Positions 8,938-21,577 of a stretch of DNA of 64,000 nt are shown here, piece after piece. Made by a program: the position numbers and the translations under genes. Within the stretch, counting starts at the first letter, position 1, and each line of letters begins with the position of its first letter. Location of the stretch: NCBI RefSeq assembly GCF_963576545.1, contig NW_026870479.1, positions 1 through 64,000 of the forward strand. The letters run 5' to 3'. Under the pieces are notes generated by a model that saw only the letters and a program-made list of their open reading frames with translations, had not been told where the DNA came from and did no database searches. This DNA comes from Limanda limanda (Eukaryota > Chordata > Actinopteri > Pleuronectiformes > Pleuronectidae).

Positions 8938-11900
8938 TTGCAAGTAGGCTCTACCCCCACTAAATGGGGTTGCGCGCATCGATCAGTACCATCCTTGAGC
9001 TTCTCCGACTTTCGGAAGGGTTAGGGTTAGGGTTAGGGATGAAAGCACATAGGAGAAAGAGATATTCTTGAATAACTTTTTTTTTGAAGGTCGGAGAGAC
9101 TTGCAAGTAGGCTCTACCCCCACTAAATGGGGTAGCGCGCATCGATCGGTACCATCTTTGAGCTTCTCCGACTTTCGGAAGGGTTAGGGTTAGGGTTAGG
9201 GATGAAAGCACATAGGAGAAAGAGATATTCTTGAATAACTTTTTTTGTGAAGGTCGGAGAGACTTGCAAGTAGGCTCTACCCCCACTAAATGGGGTAGCG
9301 CGCATCGATCGGTACCATCCTTGAGCTTCTCCGACTTTCGGAAGGGTTAGGGTTAGGGTTAGGGATGAAAGCACATAGGAGAAAGAGATATTCTTGAATA
9401 ACTTTTTTTGTGAAGGTCGGAGAGACTTGCAAGTAGGCTCTACCCCCACTAAATGGGGTAGCGCGCATCGATCGGTACCATCCTTGAGCTTCTCCGACTT
9501 TCGGAAGGGTTAGGGTTAGGGTTAGGGATGAAAGCACATAGGAGAAAGAGATATTCTTGAATAACTTTTTTTGTGAAGGTCGGAGAGACTTGGAAAGTGG
9601 TTGCATCTGGACTAATTTGGGTCCTGCGGATCGATTGGTACCATCCCCGAGCTTGTACGACCTTCGGAAGAGGTCGACCGACGAAATTCCCCCAAATCTG
9701 AGGAGATATTCTTGAATAACTTTTTTTGTGAAGGTCGGAGAGACTTGCAAGTAGGCTCTACCCCCACTAAATGGGGTAGCGCGCATCGATCGGTACCATC
9801 CTTGAGCTTCTCCGACTTTCGGAAGGGTTAGGGTTAGGGATGAAAGCACATAGGAGAAAGAGATATTCTTGAATAACTTTTTTTGTGAAGGTCGGAGAGA
9901 CTTGGAAAGTGGTTGCATCTGGACTAATTCGGGTCCTGCGGATCGATTGGTACCATCCCCGAGCTTGTACGACCTTCGGAAGAGGTCGACCGACGAAATT
10001 CCCCCAAATCTGAGGAGATATTCTTGAATAACTTTTTTTGTGAAGGTCGGAGAGACTTGCAAGTAGGCTCTACCCCCACTAAATGGGGTTGCGCGCATCG
10101 ATCAGTACCATCTTTGAGCTTCTCCGACTTTCGGAAGGGTTAGGGTTAGGGTTAGGGATGAAAGCACATAGGAGAAAGAGATATTCTTGAATAACTTTTT
10201 TTGTGAAGGTCGGAGAGACTTGCAAGTAGGCTCTACCCCCACTAAATGGGGTAGCGCGCATCGATCGGTACCATCCTTGAGCTTCTCCGACTTTCGGAAG
10301 GGTTAGGGTTAGGGTTAGGGATGAAAGCACATAGGAGAAAGAGATATTCTTGAATAACTTTTTTTTGAAGGTCGGAGAGACTTGGAAAGTGGTTGCATCT
10401 GGACTAATTTGGGTCCTGCGGATCGATTGGTACCATCCCCGAGCTTGTACGACCTTCGGAAGAGGTCGACCGACGAAATTCCCCCAAATCTGAGGAGATA
10501 TTCTTGAATAACTTTTTTTGTGAAGGTCGGAGAGACTTGCAAGTAGGCTCTACCCCCACTAAATGGGGTTGCGCGCATCGATCGGTACCATCCTTGAGCT
10601 TCTCCGACTTTCGGAAGGGTTAGGGTTAGGGTTAGGGATGAAAGCACATAGGAGAAAGAGATATTCTTGAATAACTTTTTTTGTGAAGGTCGGAGAGACT
10701 TGCAAGTAGGCTCTACCCCCACTAAATGGGGTAGCGCGCATCGATCGGTACCATCCTTGAGCTTCTCCGACTTTCGGAAGGGTTAGGGTTAGGGTTAGGG
10801 ATGAAAGCACATAGGAGAAAGAGATATTCTTGAATAACTTTTTTTGTGAAGGTCGGAGAGACTTGGAAAGTGGTTGCATCTGGACTAATTTGGGTCCTGC
10901 GGATCGATTGGTACCATCCCCGAGCTTGTACGACCTTCGGAAGAGGTCGACCGACGAAATTCCCCCAAATCTGAGGAGATATTCTTGAATAACTTTTTTT
11001 GTGAAGGTCGGAGAGACTTGCAAGTAGGCTCTACCCCCACTAAATGGGGTAGCGCGCATCGATCGGTACCATCCTTGAGCTTCTCCGACTTTCGGAAGGG
11101 TTAGGGTTAGGGTTAGGGATGAAAGCACATAGGAGAAAGAGATATTCTTGAATAAATTTTTTTGTGAAGGTCGGAGAGACTTGCAAGTAGGCTCTACCCC
11201 CACTAAATGGGGTAGCGCGCATCGATCAGTACCATCCTTGAGCTTCTCCGACTTTCGGAAGGGTTAGGGTTAGGGTTAGGGATGAAAGCACATAGGAGAA
11301 AGAGATATTCTTGAATAACTTTTTTTGTGAAGGTCGGAGAGACTTGGAAAGTGGTTGCATCTGGACTAATTTGGGTCCTGCGGATCGATTGATACCATCC
11401 CCGAGCTTGTACGACCTTCGGAAGAGGTCGACCGACGAAATTCCCCCAAATCTGAGGAGATATTCTTGAATAACTTTTTTTGTGAAGGTCGGAGAGACTT
11501 GCAAGTAGGCTCTACCCCCACTAAATGGGGTTGCGCGCATCGATCGGTACCATTCTTGAGCTTCTCCGACTTTCGGAAGGGTTAGGGTTAGGGTTAGGGA
11601 TGAAAGCACATAGGAGAAAGAGATATTCTTGAATAACTTTTTTTGTGAAGGTCGGAGAGACTTGCAAGTAGGCTCTACCCCCACTAAATGGGGTAGCGCG
11701 CATCGATCGGTACCATCTTTGAGCTTCTCCGACTTTCGGAAGGGTTAGGGTTAGGGTTAGGGATGAAAGCACATAGGAGAAAGAGATATTCTTGAATAAC
11801 TTTTTTTGTGAAGGTCGGAGAGACTTGGAAAGTGGTTGCATCTGGACTAATTTGGGTCCTGCGGATCGATTGGTACCATCCCCGAGCTTGTACAACCTTC

Positions 11901-14900
11901 GAAAGAGGTCGACCGACGAAATTCCCCCAAATCTGAGGAGATATTCTTGAATAACTTTTTTTGTGAAGGTCGGAGAGACTTGCAAGTAGGCTCTACCCCC
12001 ACTAAATGGGGTTGCGCGCATCGATCAGTACCATCCTTGAGCTTCTCCGACTTTCGGAAGGGTTAGGGTTAGGGTTAGGGATGAAAGCACATAGGAGAAA
12101 GAGATATTCTTGAATAACTTTTTTTGTGAAGGTCGGAGAGACTTGGAAAGTGGTTGCATCTGGACTAATTTGGGTCCTGCGGATCGATTGGTACCATCCC
12201 CGAGCTTGTACGACCTTCGGAAGAGGTCGACCGACGAAATTCCCCCAAATCTGAGGAGATATTCTTGAATAACTTTTTTTGTGAAGGTCGGAGAGACTTG
12301 CAAGTAGGCTCTACCCCCACTAAATGGGGTTGCGCGCATCGATCAGTACCATCCTTGAGCTTCTCCGACTTTCGGAAGGGTTAGGGTTAGGGTTAGGGAT
12401 GAAAGCACATAGGAGAAAGAGATATTCTTGAATAACTTTTTTTGTGAAGGTCGGAGAGACTTGCAAGTAGGCTCTACCCCCACTAAATGGGGTAGCGCGC
12501 ATCGATCAGTACCATCCTTGAGCTTCTCCGACTTTCGGAAGGGTTAGGGTTAGGGTTAGGGATGAAAGCACATAGGAGAAAGAGATATTCTTGAATAACT
12601 TTTTTTGTGAAGGTCGGAGAGACTTGGAAAGTGGTTGCATCTGGACTAATTTGGGTCCTGCGGATCGATTGGTACCATCCCCGAGCTTGTACGACCTTCG
12701 GAAGAGGTCGACCGACGAAATTCCCCCAAATCTGAGGAGATATTCTTGAATAACTTTTTTTGTGAAGGTCGGAGAGACTTGCAAGTAGGCTCTACCCCCA
12801 CTAAATGGGGTTGCGCGCATCGATCAGTACCATCCTTGAGCTTCTCCGACTTTCGGAAGGGTTAGGGTTAGGGTTAGGGATGAAAGCACATAGGAGAAAG
12901 AGATATTCTTGAATAACTTTTTTTGTGAAGGTCGGAGAGACTTGGAAAGTGGTTGCATCTGGACTAATTTGGGTCCTGCGGATCGATTGGTACCATCCCC
13001 GAGCTTGTACGACCTTCGGAAGAGGTCGACCGACGAAATTCCCCCAAATCTGAGGAGATATTCTTGAATAACTTTTTTTGTGAAGGTCGGAGAGACTTGC
13101 AAGTAGGCTCTACCCCCACTAAATGGGGTTGCGCGCATCGATCGGTACCATCCTTGAGCTTCTCCGACTTTCGGAAGGGTTAGGGTTAGGGTTAGGGATG
13201 AAAGCACATAGGAGAAAGAGATATTCTTGAATAACTTTTTTTGTGAAGGTCGGAGAGACTTGCAAGTAGGCTCTACCCCCACTAAATGGGGTAGCGCGCA
13301 TCGATCGGTACCATCCTTGAGCTTCTCCGACTTTCGGAAGGGTTAGGGTTAGGGTTAGGGATGAAAGCACATAGGAGAAAGAGATATTCTTGAATAACTT
13401 TTTTTGTGAAGGTCGGAGAGACTTGGAAAGTGGTTGCATCTGGACTAATTTGGGTCCTGCGGATCGATTGGTACCATCCCCGAGCTTGTACGACCTTCGG
13501 AAGAGGTCGACCGACGAAATTCCCCCAAATCTGAGGAGATATTCTTGAATAACTTTTTTTGTGAAGGTCGGAGAGACTTGCAAGTAGGCTCTACCCCCAC
13601 TAAATGGGGTAGCGCGCATCGATCGGTACCATCCTTGAGCTTCTCCGACTTTCGGAAGGGTTAGGGTTAGGGTTAGGGATGAAAGCACATAGGAGAAAGA
13701 GATATTCTTGAATAAATTTTTTTGTGAAGGTCGGAGAGACTTGCAAGTAGGCTCTACCCCCACTAAATGGGGTAGCGCGCATCGATCGGTACCATCCTTG
13801 AGCTTCTCCGACTTTCGGAAGGGTTAGGGTTAGGGTTAGGGATGAAAGCACATAGGAGAAAGAGATATTCTTGAATAACTTTTTTTGTGAAGGTCGGAGA
13901 GACTTGGAAAGTGGTTGCATCTGGACTAATTTGGGTCCTGCGGATCGATTGGTACCATCCCCGAGCTTGTACGACCTTCGGAAGAGGTCGACCGACGAAA
14001 TTCCCCCAAATCTGAGGAGATATTCTTGAATAACTTTTTTTGGGAAGGTCGGAGAGACTTGCAAGTAGGCTCTACCCCCACTAAATGGGGTTGCGCGCAT
14101 CGATCGGTACCATTCTTGAGCTTCTCCGACTTTCGGAAGGGTTAGGGTTAGGGTTAGGGATGAAAGCACATAGGAGAAAGAGATATTCTTGAATAACTTT
14201 TTTTGTGAAGGTCGGAGAGACTTGCAAGTAGGCTCTACCCCCACTAAATGGGGTAGCGCGCATCGATCGGTACCATCCTTGAGCTTCTCCGACTTTCGGA
14301 AGGGTTAGGGTTAGGGTTAGGGATGAAAGCACATAGGAGAAAGAGATATTCTTGAATAACTTTTTTTGTGAAGGTCGGAGAGACTTGGAAAGTGGTTGCA
14401 TCTGGACTAATTTGGGTCCTGCGGATCGATTGGTACCATCCCCGAGCTTGTACGACCTTCGAAAGAGGTCGACCGACGAAATTCCCCCAAATCTGAGGAG
14501 ATATTCTTGAATAACTTTTTTTGTGAAGGTCGGAGAGACTTGCAAGTAGGCTCTACCCCCACTAAATGGGGTTGCGCGCATCGATCAGTACCATCCTTGA
14601 GCTTCTCCGACTTTCGGAAGGGTTAGGGTTAGGGTTAGGGATGAAAGCACATAGGAGAAAGAGATATTCTTGAATAACTTTTTTTGTGAAGGTCGGAGAG
14701 ACTTGGAAAGTGGTTGCATCTGGACTAATTTGGGTCCTGCGGATCGATTGGTACCATCCCCGAGCTTGTACGACCTTCGGAAGAGGTCGACCGACGAAAT
14801 TCCCCCAAATCTGAGGAGATATTCTTGAATAACTTTTTTTGTGAAGGTCGGAGAGACTTGCAAGTAGGCTCTACCCCCACTAAATGGGGTTGCGCGCATC

Positions 14901-15982
14901 GATCAGTACCATCCTTGAGCTTCTCCGACTTTCGGAAGGGTTAGGGTTAGGGTTAGGGATGAAAGCACATAGGAGAAAGAGATATTCTTGAATAACTTTT
15001 TTTGTGAAGGTCGGAGAGACTTGCAAGTAGGCTCTACCCCCACTAAATGGGGTAGCGCGCATCGATCGGTACCATCCTTGAGCTTCTCCGACTTTCGGAA
15101 GGGTTAGGGTTAGGGTTAGGGATGAAAGCACATAGGAGAAAGAGATATTCTTGAATAACTTTTTTTGTGAAGGTCGGAGAGACTTGGAAAGTGGTTGCAT
15201 CTGGACTAATTTGGGTCCTGCGGATCGATTGGTACCATCCCCGAGCTTGTACGACCTTCGGAAGAGGTCGACCGACGAAATTCCCCCAAATCTGAGGAGA
15301 TATTCTTGAATAACTTTTTTTGTGAAGGTCGGAGAGACTTGCAAGTAGGCTCTACCCCCACTAAATGGGGTTGCGCGCATCGATCAGTACCATCCTTGAG
15401 CTTCTCCGACTTTCGGAAGGGTTAGGGTTAGGGTTAGGGATGAAAGCACATAGGAGAAAGAGATATTCTTGAATAACTTTTTTTGTGAAGGTCGGAGAGA
15501 CTTGGAAAGTGGTTGCATCTGGACTAATTTGGGTCCTGCGGATCGATTGGTACCATCCCCGAGCTTGTACGACCTTCGGAAGAGGTCGACCGACGAAATT
15601 CCCCCAAATCTGAGGAGATATTCTTGAATAACTTTTTTTGTGAAGGTCGGAGAGACTTGCAAGTAGGCTCTACCCCCACTAAATGGGGTTGCGCGCATCG
15701 ATCAGTACCATCCTTGAGCTTCTCCGACTTTCGGAAGGGTTAGGGTTAGGGTTAGGGATGAAAGCACATAGGAGAAAGAGATATTCTTGAATAACTTTTT
15801 TTGTGAAGGTCGGAGAGACTTGCAAGTAGGCTCTACCCCCACTAAATGGGGTAGCGCGCATCGATCGGTACCATCCTTGAGCTTCTCCGACTTTCGGAAG
15901 GGTTAGGGTTAGGGTTAGGGATGAAAGCACATAGGAGAAAGAGATATTCTTGAATAACTTTTTTTGTGAAGGTCGGAGAGAC
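8938..15982 (+). repeat. Long higher-order repeat, copy 2 (44 monomers)
   Basis: Barcode 4-1-2-2-2-2-1-2-1-2-2-2-1-2-1 then two A. B starts: 9590, 9902, 10382, 10863, 11344, 11825, 12143, 12624, 12942, 13423, 13904, 14385, 14703, 15184, 15502. Offset to copy 1 is 8151 bp at the start and 8156 bp by 4786/12942; to copy 3 it is 24029, then 24023 and 24017 after two 6-bp losses in copy 3. Colinearity with copy 3 covers all 44 monomers and ends at 15983, which is B here and A at 40000. The B at 13904 has a private TTTGGGAAGG change. Confidence 0.92.
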
Positions 15983-18900
15983 TTGGAAAGTGGTTGCATC
16001 TGGACTAATTTGGGTCCTGCGGATCGATTGGTACCATCCCCGAGCTTGTACGACCTTCGGAAGAGGTCGACCGACGAAATTCCCCCAAATCTGAGGAGAT
16101 ATTCTTGAATAACTTTTTTTGTGAAGGTCGGAGAGACTTGCAAGTAGGCTCTACCCCCACTAAATGGGGTTGCGCGCATCGATCGGTACCATCCTTGAGC
16201 TTCTCCGACTTTCGGAAGGGTTAGGGTTAGGGTTAGGGATGAAAGCACATAGGAGAAAGAGATATTCTTGAATAACTTTTTTTGTGAAGGTCGGAGAGAC
16301 TTGCAAGTAGGCTCTACCCCCACTAAATGGGGTAGCGCGCATCGATCGGTACCATCCTTGAGCTTCTCCGACTTTCGGAAGGGTTAGGGTTAGGGTTAGG
16401 GATGAAAGCACATAGGAGAAAGAGATATTCTTGAATAACTTTTTTTGTGAAGGTCGGAGAGACTTGGAAAGTGGTTGCATCTGGACTAATTTGGGTCCTG
16501 CAGATCGATTGGTACCATCCCCGAGCTTGTACGACCTTCGGAAGAGGTCGACCGACGAAATTCCCCCAAATCTGAGGAGATATTCTTGAATAACTTTTTT
16601 TGTGAAGGTCGGAGAGACTTGCAAGTAGGCTCTACCCCCACTAAATGGGGTTGCGCGCATCGATCAGTACCATCCTTGAGCTTCTCCGACTTTCGGAAGG
16701 GTTAGGGTTAGGGTTAGGGATGAAAGCACATAGGAGAAAGAGATATTCTTGAATAACTTTTTTTGTGAAGGTCGGAGAGACTTGGAAAGTGGTTGCATCT
16801 GGACTAATTTGGGTCCTGCGGATCGATTGGTACCATCCCCGAGCTTGTACGACCTTCGGAAGAGGTCGACCGACGAAATTCCCCCAAATCTGAGGAGATA
16901 TTCTTGAATAACTTTTTTTGTGAAGGTCGGAGAGACTTGCAAGTAGGCTCTACCCCCACTAAATGGGGTTGCGCGCATCGATCGGTACCATCCTTGAGCT
17001 TCTCCGACTTTCGGAAGGGTTAGGGTTAGGGTTAGGGATGAAAGCACATAGGAGAAAGAGATATTCTTGAATAACTTTTTTTGTGAAGGTCGGAGAGACT
17101 TGCAAGTAGGCTCTACCCCCACTAAATGGGGTAGCGCGCATCGATCGGTACCATCCTTGAGCTTCTCCGACTTTCGGAAGGGTTAGGGTTAGGGTTAGGG
17201 ATGAAAGCACATAGGAGAAAGAGATATTCTTGAATAACTTTTTTTGTGAAGGTCGGAGAGACTTGGAAAGTGGTTGCATCTGGACTAATTTGGGTCCTGC
17301 AGATCGATTGGTACCATCCCCGAGCTTGTACGACCTTCGGAAGAGGTCGACCGACGAAATTCCCCCAAATCTGAGGAGATATTCTTGAATAACTTTTTTT
17401 GTGAAGGTCGGAGAGACTTGCAAGTAGGCTCTACCCCCACTAAATGGGGTTGCGCGCATCGATCAGTACCATCCTTGAGCTTCTCCGACTTTCGCAAGGG
17501 TTAGGGTTAGGGTTAGGGATGAAAGCACATAGGAGAAAGAGATATTCTTGAATAACTTTTTTTGTGAAGGTCGGAGAGACTTGGAAAGTGGTTGCATCTG
17601 GACTAATTTGGGTCCTGCGGATCGATTGGTACCATCCCCGAGCTTGTACGACCTTCGGAAGAGGTCGACCGACGAAATTCCCCCAAATCTGAGGAGATAT
17701 TCTTGAATAACTTTTTTTGTGAAGGTCGGAGAGACTTGCAAGTAGGCTCTACCCCCACTAAATGGGGTTGCGCGCATCGATCAGTACCATCCTTGAGCTT
17801 CTCCGACTTTCGGAAGGGTTAGGGTTAGGGTTAGGGATGAAAGCACATAGGAGAAAGAGATATTCTTAAATAACTTTTTTTGTGAAGGTCGGAGAGACTT
17901 GCAAGTAGGCTCTACCCCCACTAAATGGGGTAGCGCGCATCGATCGGTACCATCCTTGAGCTTCTCCGACTTTCGGAAGGGTTAGGGTTAGGGTTAGGGA
18001 TGAAAGCACATAGGAGAAAGAGATATTCTTGAATAACTTTTTTTGTGAAGGTCGGAGAGACTTGGAAAGTGGTTGCATCTGGACTAATTTGGGTCCTGCG
18101 GATCGATTGGTACCATCCCCGAGCTTGTACGACCTTCGGAAGAGGTCGACCGACGAAATTCCCCCAAATCTGAGGAGATATTCTTGAATAACTTTTTTTG
18201 TGAAGGTCGGAGAGACTTGCAAGTAGGCTCTACCCCCACTAAATGGGGTTGCGCGCATCGATCAGTACCATCCTTGAGCTTCTCCGACTTTCGGAAGGGT
18301 TAGGGTTAGGGTTAGGGATGAAAGCACATAGGAGAAAGAGATATTCTTGAATAACTTTTTTTGTGAAGGTCGGAGAGACTTGGAAAGTGGTTGCATCTGG
18401 ACTAATTTGGGTCCTGCGGATCGATTGGTACCATCCCCGAGCTTGTACGACCTTCGGAAGAGGTCGACCGACGAAATTCCCCCAAATCTGAGGAGATATT
18501 CTTGAATAACTTTTTTTGTGAAGGTCGGAGAGACTTGCAAGTAGGCTCTACCCCCACTAAATGGGGTTGCGCGCATCGATCAGTACCATCCTTGAGCTTC
18601 TCCGACTTTCGGAAGGGTTAGGGTTAGGGTTAGGGATGAAAGCACATAGGAGAAAGAGATATTCTTGAATAACTTTTTTTGTGAAGGTCGGAGAGACTTG
18701 CAAGTAGGCTCTACCCCCACTAAATGGGGTAGCGCGCATCGATCGGTACCATCCTTGAGCTTCTCCGACTTTCGGAAGGGTTAGGGTTAGGGTTAGGGAT
18801 GAAAGCACATAGGAGAAAGAGATATTCTTGAATAACTTTTTTTGTGAAGGTCGGAGAGACTTGCAAGTAGGCTCTACCCCCACTAAATGGGGTAGCGCGC

Positions 18901-19341
18901 ATCGATCGGTACCATTCTTGAGCTTCTCCGACTTTCGGAAGGGTTAGGGTTAGGGTTAGGGATGAAAGCACATAGGAGAAAGAGATATTCTTGAATAACT
19001 TTTTTTGTGAAGGTCGGAGAGACTTGCAAGTAGGCTCTACCCCCACTAAATGGGGTAGCGCGCATCGATCGGTACCATCCTTGAGCTTCTCCGACTTTCG
19101 GAAGGGTTAGGGTTAGGGTTAGGGATGAAAGCACATAGGAGAAAGAGATATTCTTGAATAACTTTTTTTGTGAAGGTCGGAGAGACTTGGAAAGTGGTTG
19201 CATCTGGACTAATTTGGGTCCTGCGGATCGATTGGTACCATCCCCGAGCTTGTACGACCTTCGGAAGAGGTCGACCGACGAAATTCCCCCAAATCTGAGG
19301 AGATATTCTTGAATAACTTTTTTTGTGAAGGTCGGAGAGAC
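15983..19341 (+). repeat. Block recurring at +29934 bp (45.9-49.3 kb)
   Basis: Barcode from the B at 15983: 2-1-2-1-2-1-4 with B starts 16464, 16782, 17263, 17581, 18062, 18380 and 19187. Together with 15502-15982 it matches 45436-49275 monomer for monomer (24 units). Shared markers are CTGCAGATC B (16464/46398 and 17263/47197), TTCTTAAATAAC A (17736/47670) and CATTCTT A (18861/48795). Colinearity stops where 19342 is a short A and 49276 a TTG-type A. The A at 17418 has a private TTCGCAAG. Confidence 0.9.
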
Positions 19342-20134
19342 TTGCAAGTAGGCTCTACCCCCACTAAATGGGGTAGCGCGCATCGATTGGTACCATCTTT
19401 GAGCTTCTCCGACTTTCGGAAGGGTTAGGGTTAGGGATGAAAGCACATAGGAGAAAGAGATATTCTTGAATAACTTTTTTTGTGAAGGTCGGAGAGACTT
19501 GGAAAGTGGTTGCATCTGGACTAATTCGGGTCCTGCGGATCGATTGGTACCATCCCCGAGCTTGTACGACCTTCGGAAGAGGTCGACCGACGAAATTCCC
19601 CCAAATCTGAGGAGATATTCTTGAATAACTTTTTTTGTGAAGGTCGGAGAGACTTGCAAGTAGGCTCTACCCCCACTAAATGGGGTTGCGCGCATCGATC
19701 AGTACCATCTTTGAGCTTCTCCGACTTTCGGAAGGGTTAGGGTTAGGGTTAGGGATGAAAGCACATAGGAGAAAGAGATATTCTTGAATAACTTTTTTTG
19801 TGAAGGTCGGAGAGACTTGCAAGTAGGCTCTACCCCCACTAAATGGGGTAGCGCGCATCGATCGGTACCATCCTTGAGCTTCTCCGACTTTCGGAAGGGT
19901 TAGGGTTAGGGTTAGGGATGAAAGCACATAGGAGAAAGAGATATTCTTGAATAACTTTTTTTGTGAAGGTCGGAGAGACTTGGAAAGTGGTTGCATCTGG
20001 ACTAATTTGGGTCCTGCGGATCGATTGGTACCATCCCCGAGCTTGTAAGACCTTCGGAAGAGGTCGACCGACGAAATTCCCCCAAATCTGAGGAGATATT
20101 CTTGAATAACTTTTTTTGTGAAGGTCGGAGAGAC
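19342..20134 (+). repeat. Marker segment: short A, TTCGGG B, CATCTTT A
   Basis: Units start at 19342 (157-bp A, itself with CATCGATTGG and CATCTTT), 19499 (B with AATTCGGG), 19654 (a2 A with CATCTTT), 19817 (A) and 19980 (B with private CTTGTAAGACC). The short-A/TTCGGG-B/CATCTTT-A trio also occurs at 1594, 9745, 25915 and 33774, but here it follows a CATTCTT-type four-A run instead of a nine-T one, showing that the marker moved between blocks. Confidence 0.87.
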
Positions 20135-21577
20135 TTGCAAGTAGGCTCTACCCCCACTAAATGGGGTTGCGCGCATCGATCAGTACCATCCTTGAGCTTC
20201 TCCGACTTTCGGAAGGGTTAGGGTTAGGGTTAGGGATGAAAGCACATAGGAGAAAGAGATATTCTTGAATAACTTTTTTTTTGAAGGTCGGAGAGACTTG
20301 CAAGTAGGCTCTACCCCCACTAAATGGGGTAGCGCGCATCGATCGGTACCATCTTTGAGCTTCTCCGACTTTCGGAAGGGTTAGGGTTAGGGTTAGGGAT
20401 GAAAGCACATAGGAGAAAGAGATATTCTTGAATAACTTTTTTTGTGAAGGTCGGAGAGACTTGCAAGTAGGCTCTACCCCCACTAAATGGGGTAGCGCGC
20501 ATCGATCGGTACCATCCTTGAGCTTCTCCGACTTTCGGAAGGGTTAGGGTTAGGGTTAGGGATGAAAGCACATAGGAGAAAGAGATATTCTTGAATAACT
20601 TTTTTTGTGAAGGTCGGAGAGACTTGCAAGTAGGCTCTACCCCCACTAAATGGGGTAGCGCGCATCGATCGGTACCATCCTTGAGCTTCTCCGACTTTCG
20701 GAAGGGTTAGGGTTAGGGTTAGGGATGAAAGCACATAGGAGAAAGAGATATTCTTGAATAACTTTTTTTGTGAAGGTCGGAGAGACTTGGAAAGTGGTTG
20801 CATCTGGACTAATTTGGGTCCTGCGGATCGATTGGTACCATCCCCGAGCTTGTACGACCTTCGGAAGAGGTCGACCGACGAAATTCCCCCAAATCTGAGG
20901 AGATATTCTTGAATAACTTTTTTTGTGAAGGTCGGAGAGACTTGCAAGTAGGCTCTACCCCCACTAAATGGGGTAGCGCGCATCGATCGGTACCATCCTT
21001 GAGCTTCTCCGACTTTCGGAAGGGTTAGGGTTAGGGTTAGGGATGAAAGCACATAGGAGAAAGAGATATTCTTGAATAACTTTTTTTGTGAAGGTCGGAG
21101 AGACTTGGAAAGTGGTTGCATCTGGACTAATTTGGGTCCTGCGGATCGATTGGTACCATCCCCGAGCTTGTACGACCTTCGAAAGAGGTCGACCGACGAA
21201 ATTCCCCCAAATCTGAGGAGATATTCTTGAATAACTTTTTTTGTGAAGGTCGGAGAGACTTGCAAGTAGGCTCTACCCCCACTAAATGGGGTAGCGCGCA
21301 TCGATCGGTACCATCCTTGAGCTTCTCCGACTTTCGGAAGGGTTAGGGTTAGGGTTAGGGATGAAAGCACATAGGAGAAAGAGATATTCTTGAATAACTT
21401 TTTTTGTGAAGGTCGGAGAGACTTGGAAAGTGGTTGCATCTGGACTAATTTGGGTCCTGCGGATCGATTGGTACCATCCCCGAGCTTGTACGACCTTCGG
21501 AAGAGGTCGACCGACGAAATTCCCCCAAATCTGAGGAGATATTCTTGAATAACTTTTTTTGTGAAGGTCGGAGAGAC
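20135..21577 (+). repeat. 1443-bp higher-order unit (4-1-1)
   Basis: Nine-T A at 20135, CATCTTT A at 20298, A at 20461 and 20624, then B at 20787, 21105 (TTCGAAAG) and 21423 with single A between. The same unit, including TTCGAAAG in the second B, lies at 62245-63687, offset 42110 bp. A shorter 1125-bp form (one AB fewer) lies at 61120-62244. A long minus-strand open frame here results from three in-frame AB dimers. Confidence 0.9.
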
